Positions 1 to 5,647 of a stretch of DNA of 6,150 nt are shown piece after piece; the stretch's first letter is position 1, and every line of letters begins with the position of its first letter. This DNA comes from DATFAS01 sp035254305 (GTDB taxonomy: Bacteria; Bacillota; Bacilli; Aneurinibacillales; RAOX-1). Under the pieces are notes generated by a model. It saw nothing but the letters and a program-made list of their open reading frames with translations. It had not been told where the DNA came from and ran no database searches. The stretch lies in contig DATFAS010000064.1 in the NCBI GenBank assembly GCA_035254305.1, positions 1 through 6,150 on the forward strand. Reading direction: 5' to 3'. The position numbers were made by a program, and so were the translations under genes.

Positions 1-477
1 AGGGATACAAGGTGCTCTATAATATAATCCTTTTGATAGTAGGCATTGTAAACTTGTTTCATATAAATCTTTAGCGGTTAGGTAGGCCTTGGAAAACAGG
101 TTATATATATCCGTACGGGCAATCGATGATACAGCTAATCCATAAGTAGTCATAGCTAACTTAGACATACTATGTATGTAATTTATGAAAAATGTATCTG
201 AAAATAATGCAGGAGCATTTATGTTCACGTCATGCTCCCCAAATCCTACAGGAATAGGATGATCTTCTTGTTTGAATATTTCTGTGATTTCCTGAATATG
301 TGATTGGCTTATACTTATAGCGAATTTCAAAACAGGAAGTATTTCAGTATCTTGGGTTTTGGCGATAAAATATTTAAGCACACAGATCGACATGCTATCT
401 GTCATATATGTAGACCATAAATTTGCAATTTCAGCAGATGTAAGTCTAATATTGTGTTTTGTTATCGTATCCATCAT
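1..477 (-). CDS. DUF3231 family protein, two-domain type (partial, C-terminus beyond left edge)
   Basis: The frame is open from position 477 to position 1, giving 159 residues with no stop, so the gene continues beyond the window. The translation matches the DUF3231 pattern: an N-terminal LTSAEIANLW followed by a helical stretch with CVLKYF, then SQSHIQEITEIF, PIPVGF and DVNINAPALFSDTF, and an end of LLSKGLYYRAPCIP. I recall family members with this type of N-terminus as about 330 residues long with two repeated four-helix units; what is visible is one unit, about half. Two ATGs are adjacent, at 477 and 474. An AAAGGAG site at 484-490 lies 6 and 9 nt from them, so either may be used. The gene follows the other DUF3231 gene by 33 bp and is probably co-transcribed with it. 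The family has no established biochemical role; ferritin-like helical bundles and sporulation links are inferences. Confidence 0.85.
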   Translation of the reverse strand, partial: MMDTITKHNIRLTSAEIANLWSTYMTDSMSICVLKYFIAKTQDTEILPVLKFAISISQSHIQEITEIFKQEDHPIPVGFGEHDVNINAPALFSDTFFINYIHSMSKLAMTTYGLAVSSIARTDIYNLFSKAYLTAKDLYETSLQCLLSKGLYYRAPCIP

Positions 478-483
478 TTAAGA

Positions 484-490
484 CTCCTTT
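484..490 (-). promoter_or_regulatory. Ribosome binding site of the partial DUF3231 gene
   Basis: On the minus strand this reads AAAGGAG. It sits in the 33-bp gap after the stop codon of the upstream DUF3231 gene, 6 nt before the ATG at 477 and 9 nt before the ATG at 474. It shows that the downstream gene is independently translated within the shared transcript. Confidence 0.7.
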
Positions 491-510
491 AGAAACCTTT
501 TTCTGCTTTA

Positions 511-1065
511 TCACTGCTGTGGTAGACCTGGAGAGTAATATAAAGGAGGAATTTTAAGCCAACCTCTTTTTTGCATTAAATTTTTCATCTTTAACCCTAA
601 CGTTAATTTATCCATTTGAAATTGTATAAACATAATGCCGACATCTGTCCGAAGAGATTGACTGGCAGATGCTGCACACATATTACTCGCCATAACAAAG
701 TTAATGGATATCGTGTTGGCTAGTTCTTTATCTGTCAACTTCGCACCTGCAGGAATGGCTCCTGTATTGGTGTTTGGCTTAGGTGGCTGAGCATCAGGAA
801 GAGGAACACCCTCAATTTGCATAAATTTGCTTAATTGGTCGATGTGCGAATGAGCTACATCTAATGACTCTTGTAGCATGTCATGTAGATCATTATCTTC
901 TGTAGTATTGAGTCCGATTTGTTCGTAAATAGTAATTTCCTCTACAAAGGCCAGATAGGTCCAGCATGCCATTACTTCTCCCACGTGTAGAGGAGCTTTT
1001 TTGTCATCTGTTAAGGACTGAATGATACTAACCGTTGTTTCAAACAATGCTGGAATACTTCGCAT
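511..1065 (-). CDS. DUF3231 family protein, single-domain type (184 aa)
   Basis: A complete 184-residue protein. Family landmarks appear in order: LHVGEVMACWTYL near residues 26-38, SHIDQLSKFM and GVPLPDAQPPKP in the middle, IPAGAKLTDKELANTIS, then a C-terminal SLRTDVGIMFIQFQMDKLTLG and RGWLKIPPLY. These match the compact single-unit DUF3231 proteins of Bacillaceae and relatives. The predicted fold is a soluble bundle of amphipathic helices with no signal peptide or membrane segment. The start at 1065 is supported by GGAGGT at 1072-1077, 6 nt upstream. It is the first gene of a probable two-gene unit, since the modA terminator at 1196-1231 separates it from modA. I found no convincing promoter between 1078 and 1195. 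Some CATA-containing motifs there could suit a sporulation sigma factor, but none matches well. Biochemical function is unknown. Confidence 0.88.
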   Translation of the reverse strand: MRSIPALFETTVSIIQSLTDDKKAPLHVGEVMACWTYLAFVEEITIYEQIGLNTTEDNDLHDMLQESLDVAHSHIDQLSKFMQIEGVPLPDAQPPKPNTNTGAIPAGAKLTDKELANTISINFVMASNMCAASASQSLRTDVGIMFIQFQMDKLTLGLKMKNLMQKRGWLKIPPLYYSPGLPQQ

Positions 1066-1163
1066 AGTTATACCTCCATTTAGTATTATGTATCGTTTGT
1101 ATTTATTAAAATTATTATTATGCTAATTTAACGCAATGTTGGGTTATTGGTAAAAGTAGTATC

Positions 1164-1192
1164 TTGACCTTAGAAAAGTAAACTTCTATATT
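1164..1192 (+). promoter_or_regulatory. Sigma-A-like promoter on the plus strand, facing the modA 3' end
   Basis: TTGACC at 1164-1169 and TATATT at 1187-1192 are separated by exactly 17 bp, each with five of six consensus bases. Transcription would start near 1199 on the plus strand, where no coding region follows. It would run at once through the hairpin at 1203-1231 and, if it read on, become antisense to modA. In A+T-rich DNA such matches arise by chance, so function is uncertain. Confidence 0.35.
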
Positions 1193-1195
1193 CTT

Positions 1196-1231
1196 AAAAA
1201 GCCCCATTCGTACGCAAATTATACAAATGAG
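1196..1231 (-). terminator. Rho-independent terminator of modA
   Basis: In the direction of modA transcription, the arm at 1222-1231 (CTCATTTGTA) pairs with the arm at 1203-1212 (TACGAATGGG). The stem is 10 bp with two G-U pairs and a 9-nt loop. It is followed by GC and five U residues (1196-1200). It begins 33 bp past the modA stop. The same hairpin read on the plus strand is followed by a U-rich TTACTTTTATTT, so it may stop transcription in both directions. Confidence 0.7.
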
Positions 1232-1263
1232 TTACTTTTATTTGTGTTGAGAATTTTAAGGAA

Positions 1264-2058
1264 CTATTTAAACCCGTATTTTTTCAAAAGCTCCTTTCCT
1301 TGATCACTTGATAGATAGGAAATAAATGCTTTGGCATCCTCTATGTGAGCAGAGTTTGCAACAATAGCACCTGGATAAACAATTGGTTTATGCCATTCGG
1401 ATTTTGCGGTAGCCAATACTTTTACTTTATTAGAAATGAGGGCATCACTGAGATAAACTACTCCCAGTTCTGTATTTCCGGATTCTACATAAGTAAGAAC
1501 CTGACGCACATCTGAACCCATGACTAGTTTATTTTGAAGTTGATCCCACAGCTTTAAATTTTGGAAGGTTTCTTCTGCATAATTTCCGGCAGGCACACTC
1601 TTAGGTTCACCGATGGCAAGATGGTTGAATTTGCTTAGATCCATATTTTCAAAAGAAGAAATAGTTAGCTCACTATTTTTGTTAGCAATTAGGACTAATT
1701 CGTTTTTCGTAAAATCAACACGAGTATCCTTAATGATCAAACTTTTACCTTCTAGAGTATCCATATCCTTCTTGCTTGCAGATAAAAAGATATCGGCTGG
1801 AGCACCTTGTGCGATCTGTTGAGCTAATTTCCCTGAGCTTCCAAAGTTAAACGATAAATTCACATTCGGATGCTCACCTTCAAAAGCGGTTTTCATCTCA
1901 TTCATTGCATCTTTTAAGCTGGCGGCTGCTGAAATCATTAATTCTACCTTATTAGACTGATTGTTCGATGATTGTGAAGTGGGTTGCTCCTTGCTTGAGC
2001 AAGCTAGCGGGATAAGCATAAGAAAGCAAAGCAATACAATTCCTAAACGTTTTAACAT
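1264..2058 (-). CDS. modA: Molybdate ABC transporter substrate-binding lipoprotein ModA
   Basis: A 264-residue extracytoplasmic solute-binding lipoprotein that should capture molybdate (possibly tungstate) for an ABC importer. Residues 1-20 form a lipoprotein signal with Cys20 as the lipidated residue; Pro at -3 of the lipobox is slightly unusual. A polar Ser/Asn/Gln linker follows. The mature domain aligns by eye with E. coli ModA, and all five molybdate ligands have counterparts: Ser47 in AAASL, Ser75 in FGSSGKL, Ala157 in VPAGNYA, Val184 in SDVRQVL and Tyr202 in GVVYLSDA. The typical GAPADIFLSA and the C-terminal KKYGFK are present. The start has AGGAGG at 2066-2071, 7 nt upstream. No modB permease or modC ATPase follows; the gene ends at its own terminator, so partners must be encoded elsewhere or be absent. 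It is divergent from a putative molybdate-sensing regulator and is probably controlled by the palindromes between them. Confidence 0.93.
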   Translation of the reverse strand: MLKRLGIVLLCFLMLIPLACSSKEQPTSQSSNNQSNKVELMISAAASLKDAMNEMKTAFEGEHPNVNLSFNFGSSGKLAQQIAQGAPADIFLSASKKDMDTLEGKSLIIKDTRVDFTKNELVLIANKNSELTISSFENMDLSKFNHLAIGEPKSVPAGNYAEETFQNLKLWDQLQNKLVMGSDVRQVLTYVESGNTELGVVYLSDALISNKVKVLATAKSEWHKPIVYPGAIVANSAHIEDAKAFISYLSSDQGKELLKKYGFK

Positions 2059-2083
2059 GAAAATTCCTCCTAATTATGTGTAT

Positions 2084-2111
2084 ATTATAATTAGATATAT
2101 CTAATTATAAT
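2084..2111. promoter_or_regulatory. 28-bp perfect palindrome, putative operator 1 of the modA/regulator divergent region
   Basis: A perfect palindrome centred on GATATATC (2094-2101). Its core is ATAATTAG (2087-2094), six bases, then CTAATTAT (2101-2108). It contains TATAAT-like hexamers on both strands (2086-2091 and 2106-2111 plus; 2084-2089 and 2104-2109 minus), so a bound protein would block -10 elements in both directions. It lies 26 bp upstream of the modA start codon. Operator function is inferred from symmetry and position. Confidence 0.65.
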
Positions 2112-2128
2112 TAGCTATAACTAATTAT
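2107..2128. promoter_or_regulatory. Second copy of the palindrome, putative operator 2
   Basis: The same arms recur exactly: ATAATTAG at 2107-2114, six bases, CTAATTAT at 2121-2128. The repeat lies 20 bp from operator 1 and shares the two bases 2107-2108 with it. A 20-bp spacing is close to two helical turns, which suits two dimers bound side by side on one face of the DNA. The central six bases differ from those of operator 1. Confidence 0.6.
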
Positions 2129-2143
2129 AATCAAATTTGATTA
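2128..2143. promoter_or_regulatory. 16-bp perfect palindrome, possible third operator or promoter element
   Basis: TAATCAAATTTGATTA is a perfect inverted repeat centred 18 bp beyond operator 2. On the minus strand it contains TTGATT (2129-2134), a -35-like hexamer for modA. The matching TATAAT at 2104-2109 is 19 bp away and an ATTATA at 2106-2111 is 17 bp away, so the modA promoter is plausible but not ideal. Its arms share only a TAAT core with the other two palindromes. Confidence 0.45.
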
Positions 2144-2200
2144 AAAAGGAAATTACAGTTTTCTGAAGAAGTACAGAATATAGATTAATCACAGAAATAT

Positions 2201-2205
2201 GGAGG
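2201..2205 (+). promoter_or_regulatory. GGAGG ribosome binding site that fixes the regulator start
   Basis: GGAGG lies 5 nt before the ATG at 2211 and overlaps the codons that would follow the in-frame ATG at 2199. The upstream ATG has no ribosome binding site of its own, so 2211 is the likely start and the protein is four residues shorter than the longest reading. Confidence 0.75.
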
Positions 2206-2210
2206 AAACC

Positions 2211-3152
2211 ATGACGAATAATGTTTCCTATACAATCGAGGAAATTGCACAAATTCTACGTGTATCCAAATTAACCGTTTATGACTTAGTGAAAAAAGGC
2301 GATTTGCCTGTCTATCGAGTGGGCAGACAAATGCGTGTTGATGCAGTTGATTTAGAAGCCTATAAAGCAGGAGCAAAAAATGGGCAAAAACCTGCCCAAT
2401 CCATTTTAATCGCCGGACCAAATAGGGAAGCTGATTTTTCCACTAAATCCATTGTTATTAGTGGGCAAGATATTAGCTTAGATATTTTAGCTAATTATTT
2501 AGAGAAGCATGCTAAGGGGATTCGCCCTCTTCGTTCTTATGTAGGAAGTCTTAACAGCTTAATTTCCTTGTATCGAGGTGAGGTAGAGGTCGTTAGCACC
2601 CATCTTTTTGATGGAAATACTGGTGAATACAATATACCTTATGTCCAAAGAATCTTGACTGGATATTCCTATATGATTATTAATCTTATAAGTCGTTGGG
2701 GAGGGTTGTATGTACAGAAGGGGAACCCTAAGAATATTCAAACCTGGAGGGATTTGATTCATCCGGATATTCAAATCGTGAATCGAGAAAAAGGATCTGG
2801 AGCAAGGGTATTACTAGATGAACAACTAAGAATCCATGGGATTTCTTCGCTTCGGGTGAAGGGATATGAGGTAGAGGAATCCAATCATTTAGCTGTTGCT
2901 GGGGCCATATCGAAAGGAGAGGCAGATGTAGGAATTGGAATTGAAAAAGCAGCTCAAATTGTAGGAGTGGAATTTATTCCTCTTATCAAAGAACGATATG
3001 ATCTAGTGATTATTAAATCACCACAGAATATCGAAATGATCAATACCATACTTACCATCCTTCGATCCACCTCTTTTCAAAGTGAACTTCAAGCCATTGG
3101 TGGTTACGATCTATCTCAGACAGGTGAGATTTTATTTGAAACTCTTTCATAA
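2211..3152 (+). CDS. Putative molybdate-responsive one-component regulator: excisionase-type HTH plus PBP-like domain (COG1910 type)
   Basis: A 313-residue cytoplasmic protein with no signal peptide. Residues 6-52 form a winged helix-turn-helix of the excisionase/MerR-like HTH_17 type (YTIEEIAQILRVSKLTVYDLVKKGDLP, then YRVGRQMRVDAVDLEAY). After a short linker, residues from about 80 to the end match the COG1910 / PBP-like domain related to molybdate-binding proteins. Hallmarks are THLFDGNTGEYNIPYV (130-145), the WGGLYVQKGNP segment (163-173), NREKGSGARVLLD (191-203), GYEVEESNHLAVAGAISKGEADVGIG and ERYDLVI. The family joins a DNA-binding domain to an oxyanion-sensing domain. Divergence from modA across shared palindromes supports a role as its molybdate or tungstate regulator and as autoregulator. 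Ligand and sign of regulation are inferred. It is not classical ModE, which carries MOP domains. The start choice rests on the GGAGG at 2201-2205. Confidence 0.85.
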   Translation: MTNNVSYTIEEIAQILRVSKLTVYDLVKKGDLPVYRVGRQMRVDAVDLEAYKAGAKNGQKPAQSILIAGPNREADFSTKSIVISGQDISLDILANYLEKHAKGIRPLRSYVGSLNSLISLYRGEVEVVSTHLFDGNTGEYNIPYVQRILTGYSYMIINLISRWGGLYVQKGNPKNIQTWRDLIHPDIQIVNREKGSGARVLLDEQLRIHGISSLRVKGYEVEESNHLAVAGAISKGEADVGIGIEKAAQIVGVEFIPLIKERYDLVIIKSPQNIEMINTILTILRSTSFQSELQAIGGYDLSQTGEILFETLS

Positions 3153-3170
3153 TGGTGGCTAACACACATT

Positions 3171-3200
3171 GCAGGAGGAAAAATGAGGTATTCCTCTTGC
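3171..3200 (+). promoter_or_regulatory. Hairpin hiding a strong ribosome binding site
   Basis: GCAGGAGGAA (3171-3180) pairs with TTCCTCTTGC (3191-3200) over ten continuous pairs with one G-U, around a 10-nt loop. The 5' arm contains AGGAGG (3173-3178) and the loop contains the ATG at 3183. There is no U-tract after the stem, so it is a poor terminator for the regulator gene that ends 18 bp earlier. It could instead control translation of the 13-codon ORF or mark the mRNA 3' end. Confidence 0.5.
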
Positions 3201-3224
3201 CGCCAGCATGAAGTATGTTATTGA
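3183..3224 (+). CDS. Possible 13-residue leader peptide (MRYSSCRQHEVCY)
   Basis: An ATG with AGGAGG 4 nt upstream opens a 13-codon frame ending in TGA. The peptide has two cysteines and is polar. It lies between the regulator gene and the methyltransferase gene, whose start is 118 bp downstream. The strong ribosome binding site, folded into the hairpin at 3171-3200, is the main reason to list it. I do not recognise the peptide. The spacing of the ribosome binding site is short, and the frame may be fortuitous. Confidence 0.3.
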   Translation: MRYSSCRQHEVCY

Positions 3225-3342
3225 TCTATAGATAATACCTATAGTGAGGATAGTTTCTATATATTTCTTTTATGACTACATCTCGATTAACCTATTTATA
3301 GAAAACGAACCATGTTTAAATTACCTTGAAGGGGTTGAGGGG

Positions 3343-4044
3343 ATGGAAAGTAATCGGAATATGTTGAGTGTTAAGTTTGATGAAATTGCTCGTAACTATG
3401 ACAACCAAAGAAAAGAACTGATTCCTTGTTTCCATGATTTTTATTCGATTCCTGTAACTATTACGGAGATCATGAACGGTTCTCCCAATATTTTGGATAT
3501 TGGAGCAGGAACAGGGCTTTTTTCTGCTTTTATGTTGGATAAATATCCTAATGCAAAATTGACGCTAATTGATTTATCGGAAAATATGTTAGACGTTGCT
3601 AAGTCTCGTTTTTGTAATCATTCGAATGTGAAATACATTACAGATGATTATACGAAATATCATTTTACTGACACATTCGATATTGTTATTTCCTCTTTAT
3701 CTATTCATCACATAACAGATTCCGAGAAGAAGGAGTTATACCGAAAGATTTTTACCATAATGAAAAACAATAGTATTTTTATTAATGCTGACCAGGTGCT
3801 TGGTTCTACACCCTATCTCGAGTCTCTATATAAAAATGATTGGCAAAGCAAGGTTGAACAAAGTAAGCTATCTAAAGAGGAAATCATGGCTGCTTATGAA
3901 CGAACTAAGCTAGATAGAATGTCCACTTTGGATGATCAATTAAATTGGCTTAAGGAAGCCGGATTCAACGATGTAGACTGTATTTATAAATATTTTAATT
4001 TTGTTGTTTTATTTGCAAGGAAGCTAGAGGGAGTCCATTCTTAA
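3343..4044 (+). CDS. Class I SAM-dependent methyltransferase (233 aa)
   Basis: A soluble methyltransferase with a Rossmann-like SAM-binding fold. Motif I is ILDIGAGTG at residues 50-58. The acidic residue that contacts the SAM ribose is Asp77 in LTLIDLSENMLDVAKSRF. A DD pair (101-102) follows strand 3, and FDIVISSLSIHHI (112-124) is the motif IV region of the Methyltransf_25/12 group. The N-terminal VKFDEIARNYDNQRKELIP is typical of small-molecule methyltransferases of the UbiE-like class. The C-terminal half has a helical insert (SKLSKEEIMAAYERTKLDRMS) and ends in a beta strand, NFVVLFARK. The substrate cannot be told from sequence. I chose the ATG at 3343, with AAGGGG 8 nt upstream. An in-frame GTG at 3244 would add 33 residues that do not look like this family and has no good ribosome binding site. 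No clear promoter was found. The gene is convergent with the synthetase gene. Confidence 0.85.
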   Translation: MESNRNMLSVKFDEIARNYDNQRKELIPCFHDFYSIPVTITEIMNGSPNILDIGAGTGLFSAFMLDKYPNAKLTLIDLSENMLDVAKSRFCNHSNVKYITDDYTKYHFTDTFDIVISSLSIHHITDSEKKELYRKIFTIMKNNSIFINADQVLGSTPYLESLYKNDWQSKVEQSKLSKEEIMAAYERTKLDRMSTLDDQLNWLKEAGFNDVDCIYKYFNFVVLFARKLEGVHS

Positions 4045-4098
4045 GAATTAGCATTATGCTTTTTTCCTGTTTACCTATTTTATCCGTTCCTTTAGGTG

Positions 4099-4133
4099 AC
4101 AAGTCCAAAAAGGGAAGACCTTTTTGGACTTGT
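4099..4133. terminator. Perfect 15-bp stem-loop between convergent genes, probable bidirectional terminator
   Basis: ACAAGTCCAAAAAGG (4099-4113) and its exact complement (4119-4133) flank a 5-nt loop, GAAGA. The structure lies 54 bp after the methyltransferase stop and 8 bp beyond the synthetase stop, so it can serve both transcripts. Neither side has a clean U-run directly after the stem; the A/U-rich part is inside the stem. It could also act as a 3'-end stabilising hairpin. Confidence 0.65.
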
Positions 4134-4141
4134 GTTAGGAA

Positions 4142-5353
4142 TTATTTATTATCATTTATTTCCTTATTTAATCGATCAATGGCTTCTTGCAGACTCCATA
4201 CACCAAGGTCACCATCCTTACGCTTTCTTACCGCTACGGATTGGTTCTTTATCTCCTTATCGCCGATTATAAGCATATAAGGAATCTTTTTCAGTTCTGC
4301 TTCTCTAATCTTTAATCCTATCTTCTCACTTCTGTCATCAACTTCGATACGAAAACCTGCTAATTCCAGTTGGGATTTCACTTCTCTTGCATAAGCCACA
4401 TGGGAATCAGCGATAGGCATTATTTTTGCTTGAACAGGAGATAGCCAGAAGGGGAAATTCCCAGCAAAATGTTCAATTAAAATAGCCATAAAACGTTCAA
4501 CAGATCCGAAAATAGCGCGATGAATGATAACCGGGCGATGCGATTGATCATCTTCACCCACATATGAGCAATTAAATTTTTCAGGCATTTGAAAATCTAA
4601 TTGGACTGTCCCACATTGCCAGCTTCGGCCAAGTGAATCTAAAATGTGAAAATCAATTTTTGGGCCATAGAAGGCACCATCCCCGTGATTAATATGATAG
4701 TCTAAGCTTTTATTCTTTAAAACTAGTTCTAACGATGCCTCTGCCTGATCCCATATTTCTTTAGAACCCATGAAATCTTCGGGTCGAGTGGAAAGTTCAA
4801 CCTTATAACAAAAGCCAAAGTGAGAATACAACTGATCAATTAAAGATAAAATCTGATCTATTTCATCCTCAATCTGATCTACACGAACAAATAAATGAGC
4901 ATCATCTTGAGTAAAAGAACGTACCCTTAATAGGCCATTTAAAGATCCCGAAAGCTCATGTCGGTGAACTAACCCAAGCTCTGCAAATCGGATGGGTAAA
5001 TCCCGATAGCTCCTTCGTTTGCTATTATAAATTAAGATCGCACCAGGGCAGTTCATTGGTTTAATGGCATAACTTTGCTCATCTACATGGGAGAAATACA
5101 TATTTTCATGATAGTGCTGCCAATGGCCGGATTGTTCCCAAAGCTCCTGTTTCATCATAATAGGAGTTTTAATTTCCTGATAGCCAGCTTTTTGGTGGCT
5201 CCTTCGCCAAAGATTCTCAAGCTCGTTTCGAATGATCATTCCATTTGGCAAGAAAAAAGGCATTCCTGGAGCTTCATCCATTGAAGTAAATAGTTCTAAT
5301 TCTTGGCCTAATTTTCGATGATTACGTTTTTCTGCTTCCATTTGATTCAACAT
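4142..5353 (-). CDS. thrS: Short threonyl-tRNA synthetase lacking TGS and editing domains (403 aa)
   Basis: A class II aminoacyl-tRNA synthetase that charges tRNA-Thr with threonine. By-eye alignment with E. coli ThrRS (642 aa) starts at the catalytic domain: residues 8-30 (EKRNHRKLGQEL... to EAPGM) match the residues just after the editing domain, so about 240 N-terminal residues are missing as a clean unit. The three zinc ligands are conserved: Cys102 in PMNCPG, His153 in DDAHLF and His278 in IHRAIFGS. So are motif 2 (HRHELSG to LLRVRSFTQDDAH, 130-153) and motif 3 (GSVERF, Arg287). The usual NCPGH reads NCPGA here. Residues about 305-403 are the anticodon-binding domain (EKIGLKIREAELKKIPYMLIIGDKE). 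AGGAGG at 5361-5366 lies 7 nt before the ATG. Two tandem T-boxes precede it. It may be a secondary synthetase like ThrZ or one tolerant of an inhibitor; without the editing domain it may mischarge serine unless another protein edits. Confidence 0.93.
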   Translation of the reverse strand: MLNQMEAEKRNHRKLGQELELFTSMDEAPGMPFFLPNGMIIRNELENLWRRSHQKAGYQEIKTPIMMKQELWEQSGHWQHYHENMYFSHVDEQSYAIKPMNCPGAILIYNSKRRSYRDLPIRFAELGLVHRHELSGSLNGLLRVRSFTQDDAHLFVRVDQIEDEIDQILSLIDQLYSHFGFCYKVELSTRPEDFMGSKEIWDQAEASLELVLKNKSLDYHINHGDGAFYGPKIDFHILDSLGRSWQCGTVQLDFQMPEKFNCSYVGEDDQSHRPVIIHRAIFGSVERFMAILIEHFAGNFPFWLSPVQAKIMPIADSHVAYAREVKSQLELAGFRIEVDDRSEKIGLKIREAELKKIPYMLIIGDKEIKNQSVAVRKRKDGDLGVWSLQEAIDRLNKEINDNK

Positions 5354-5360
5354 TTTAAGT

Positions 5361-5366
5361 CCTCCT
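5361..5366 (-). promoter_or_regulatory. Ribosome binding site of the short thrS
   Basis: On the minus strand this reads AGGAGG, 7 nt before the ATG at 5351-5353. It sits 17 nt after the U-tract of the proximal T-box terminator and shows that translation begins at the catalytic domain, not within a longer frame. Confidence 0.8.
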
Positions 5367-5382
5367 CATTATTAAAAGATAG

Positions 5383-5620
5383 AAAAAACCGCATCCATCC
5401 CCATAGCAGGGACGAATGCGGTCGTGGTACCACCCTAATTCCATAAAATACAATAAATGTACTTATGCTCGAAAAGATAACGGATTTACCGATTTACAGA
5501 TACTCTGGTTGAACCATTTCCCCGTAATAGCTCCAAGGTGGTAAACCATTCCCTTCTCTTCAGGGCTTCCAGCCAATGACCCTGTTCTCTGATAAGAAAA
5601 TGAAGAATGATTCATGCCCT
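5383..5620 (-). ncRNA. T-box riboswitch, gene-proximal copy
   Basis: The T-box sequence AGGGTGGTACCACG lies at 5423-5436 on the minus strand and contains the UGGU that pairs with the tRNA acceptor end. It is followed by the competing terminator: CCGCATTCGTCCC (5409-5421) pairs with GGGATGGATGCGG (5389-5401) over 13 bp with two G-U, then six U (5383-5388). Upstream are Stem I features: AGAGAA, TTGGCTGGAA, CCACCTTGGAGC, and the CGGTAAATCCGTTATC region of Stem III. Stem I can close by pairing CATTTTC with GGAAATG. Directly after its 3' strand stands ACC followed by A (5507-5509), my best guess for the threonine specifier; an ACG at 5523-5525 is an alternative. Uncharged tRNA-Thr should stabilise the antiterminator and permit synthetase transcription. 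Confidence 0.93.
5389..5421 (-). terminator. Intrinsic terminator of the proximal T-box
   Basis: A 13-bp stem with a 7-nt loop, followed on the minus strand by UUUUUU at 5383-5388. Its 5' arm begins 2 nt after the conserved T-box sequence, the standard arrangement in which the antiterminator and terminator exclude each other. Confidence 0.85.
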
Positions 5621-5647
5621 CTTCTACACTTTAAATATTTGTTTTTT

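Noticed and set aside
1613..1822. 69-codon plus-strand frame inside modA
   Set aside because: Antisense shadow of modA with no ribosome binding site and no recognisable protein; modA is well supported on the other strand.
2185..2421. 78-codon minus-strand frame over the start of the regulator
   Set aside because: Overlaps the HTH coding region on the opposite strand; composition is that of a shadow frame.
2559..2774. 71-codon minus-strand frame inside the regulator
   Set aside because: Antisense to the conserved PBP-like domain; no supporting signals.
3244..3342. N-terminal extension of the methyltransferase from a GTG at 3244
   Set aside because: The 33 extra residues do not resemble the family, the GTG lacks a good ribosome binding site, and the ATG at 3343 has AAGGGG at a proper distance.
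4041..4070. Possible terminator directly after the methyltransferase stop (AGCATTATGCT followed by TTTTTT)
   Set aside because: The stem can form only three pairs once a normal loop is allowed; the hairpin at 4099-4133 is far better.
4056..4280. 74-codon plus-strand frame across the terminator and the end of thrS
   Set aside because: It runs through the 15-bp terminator stem and is antisense to the synthetase.
5075..5284. 69-codon plus-strand frame inside thrS
   Set aside because: Antisense to the conserved catalytic domain, with no ribosome binding site.
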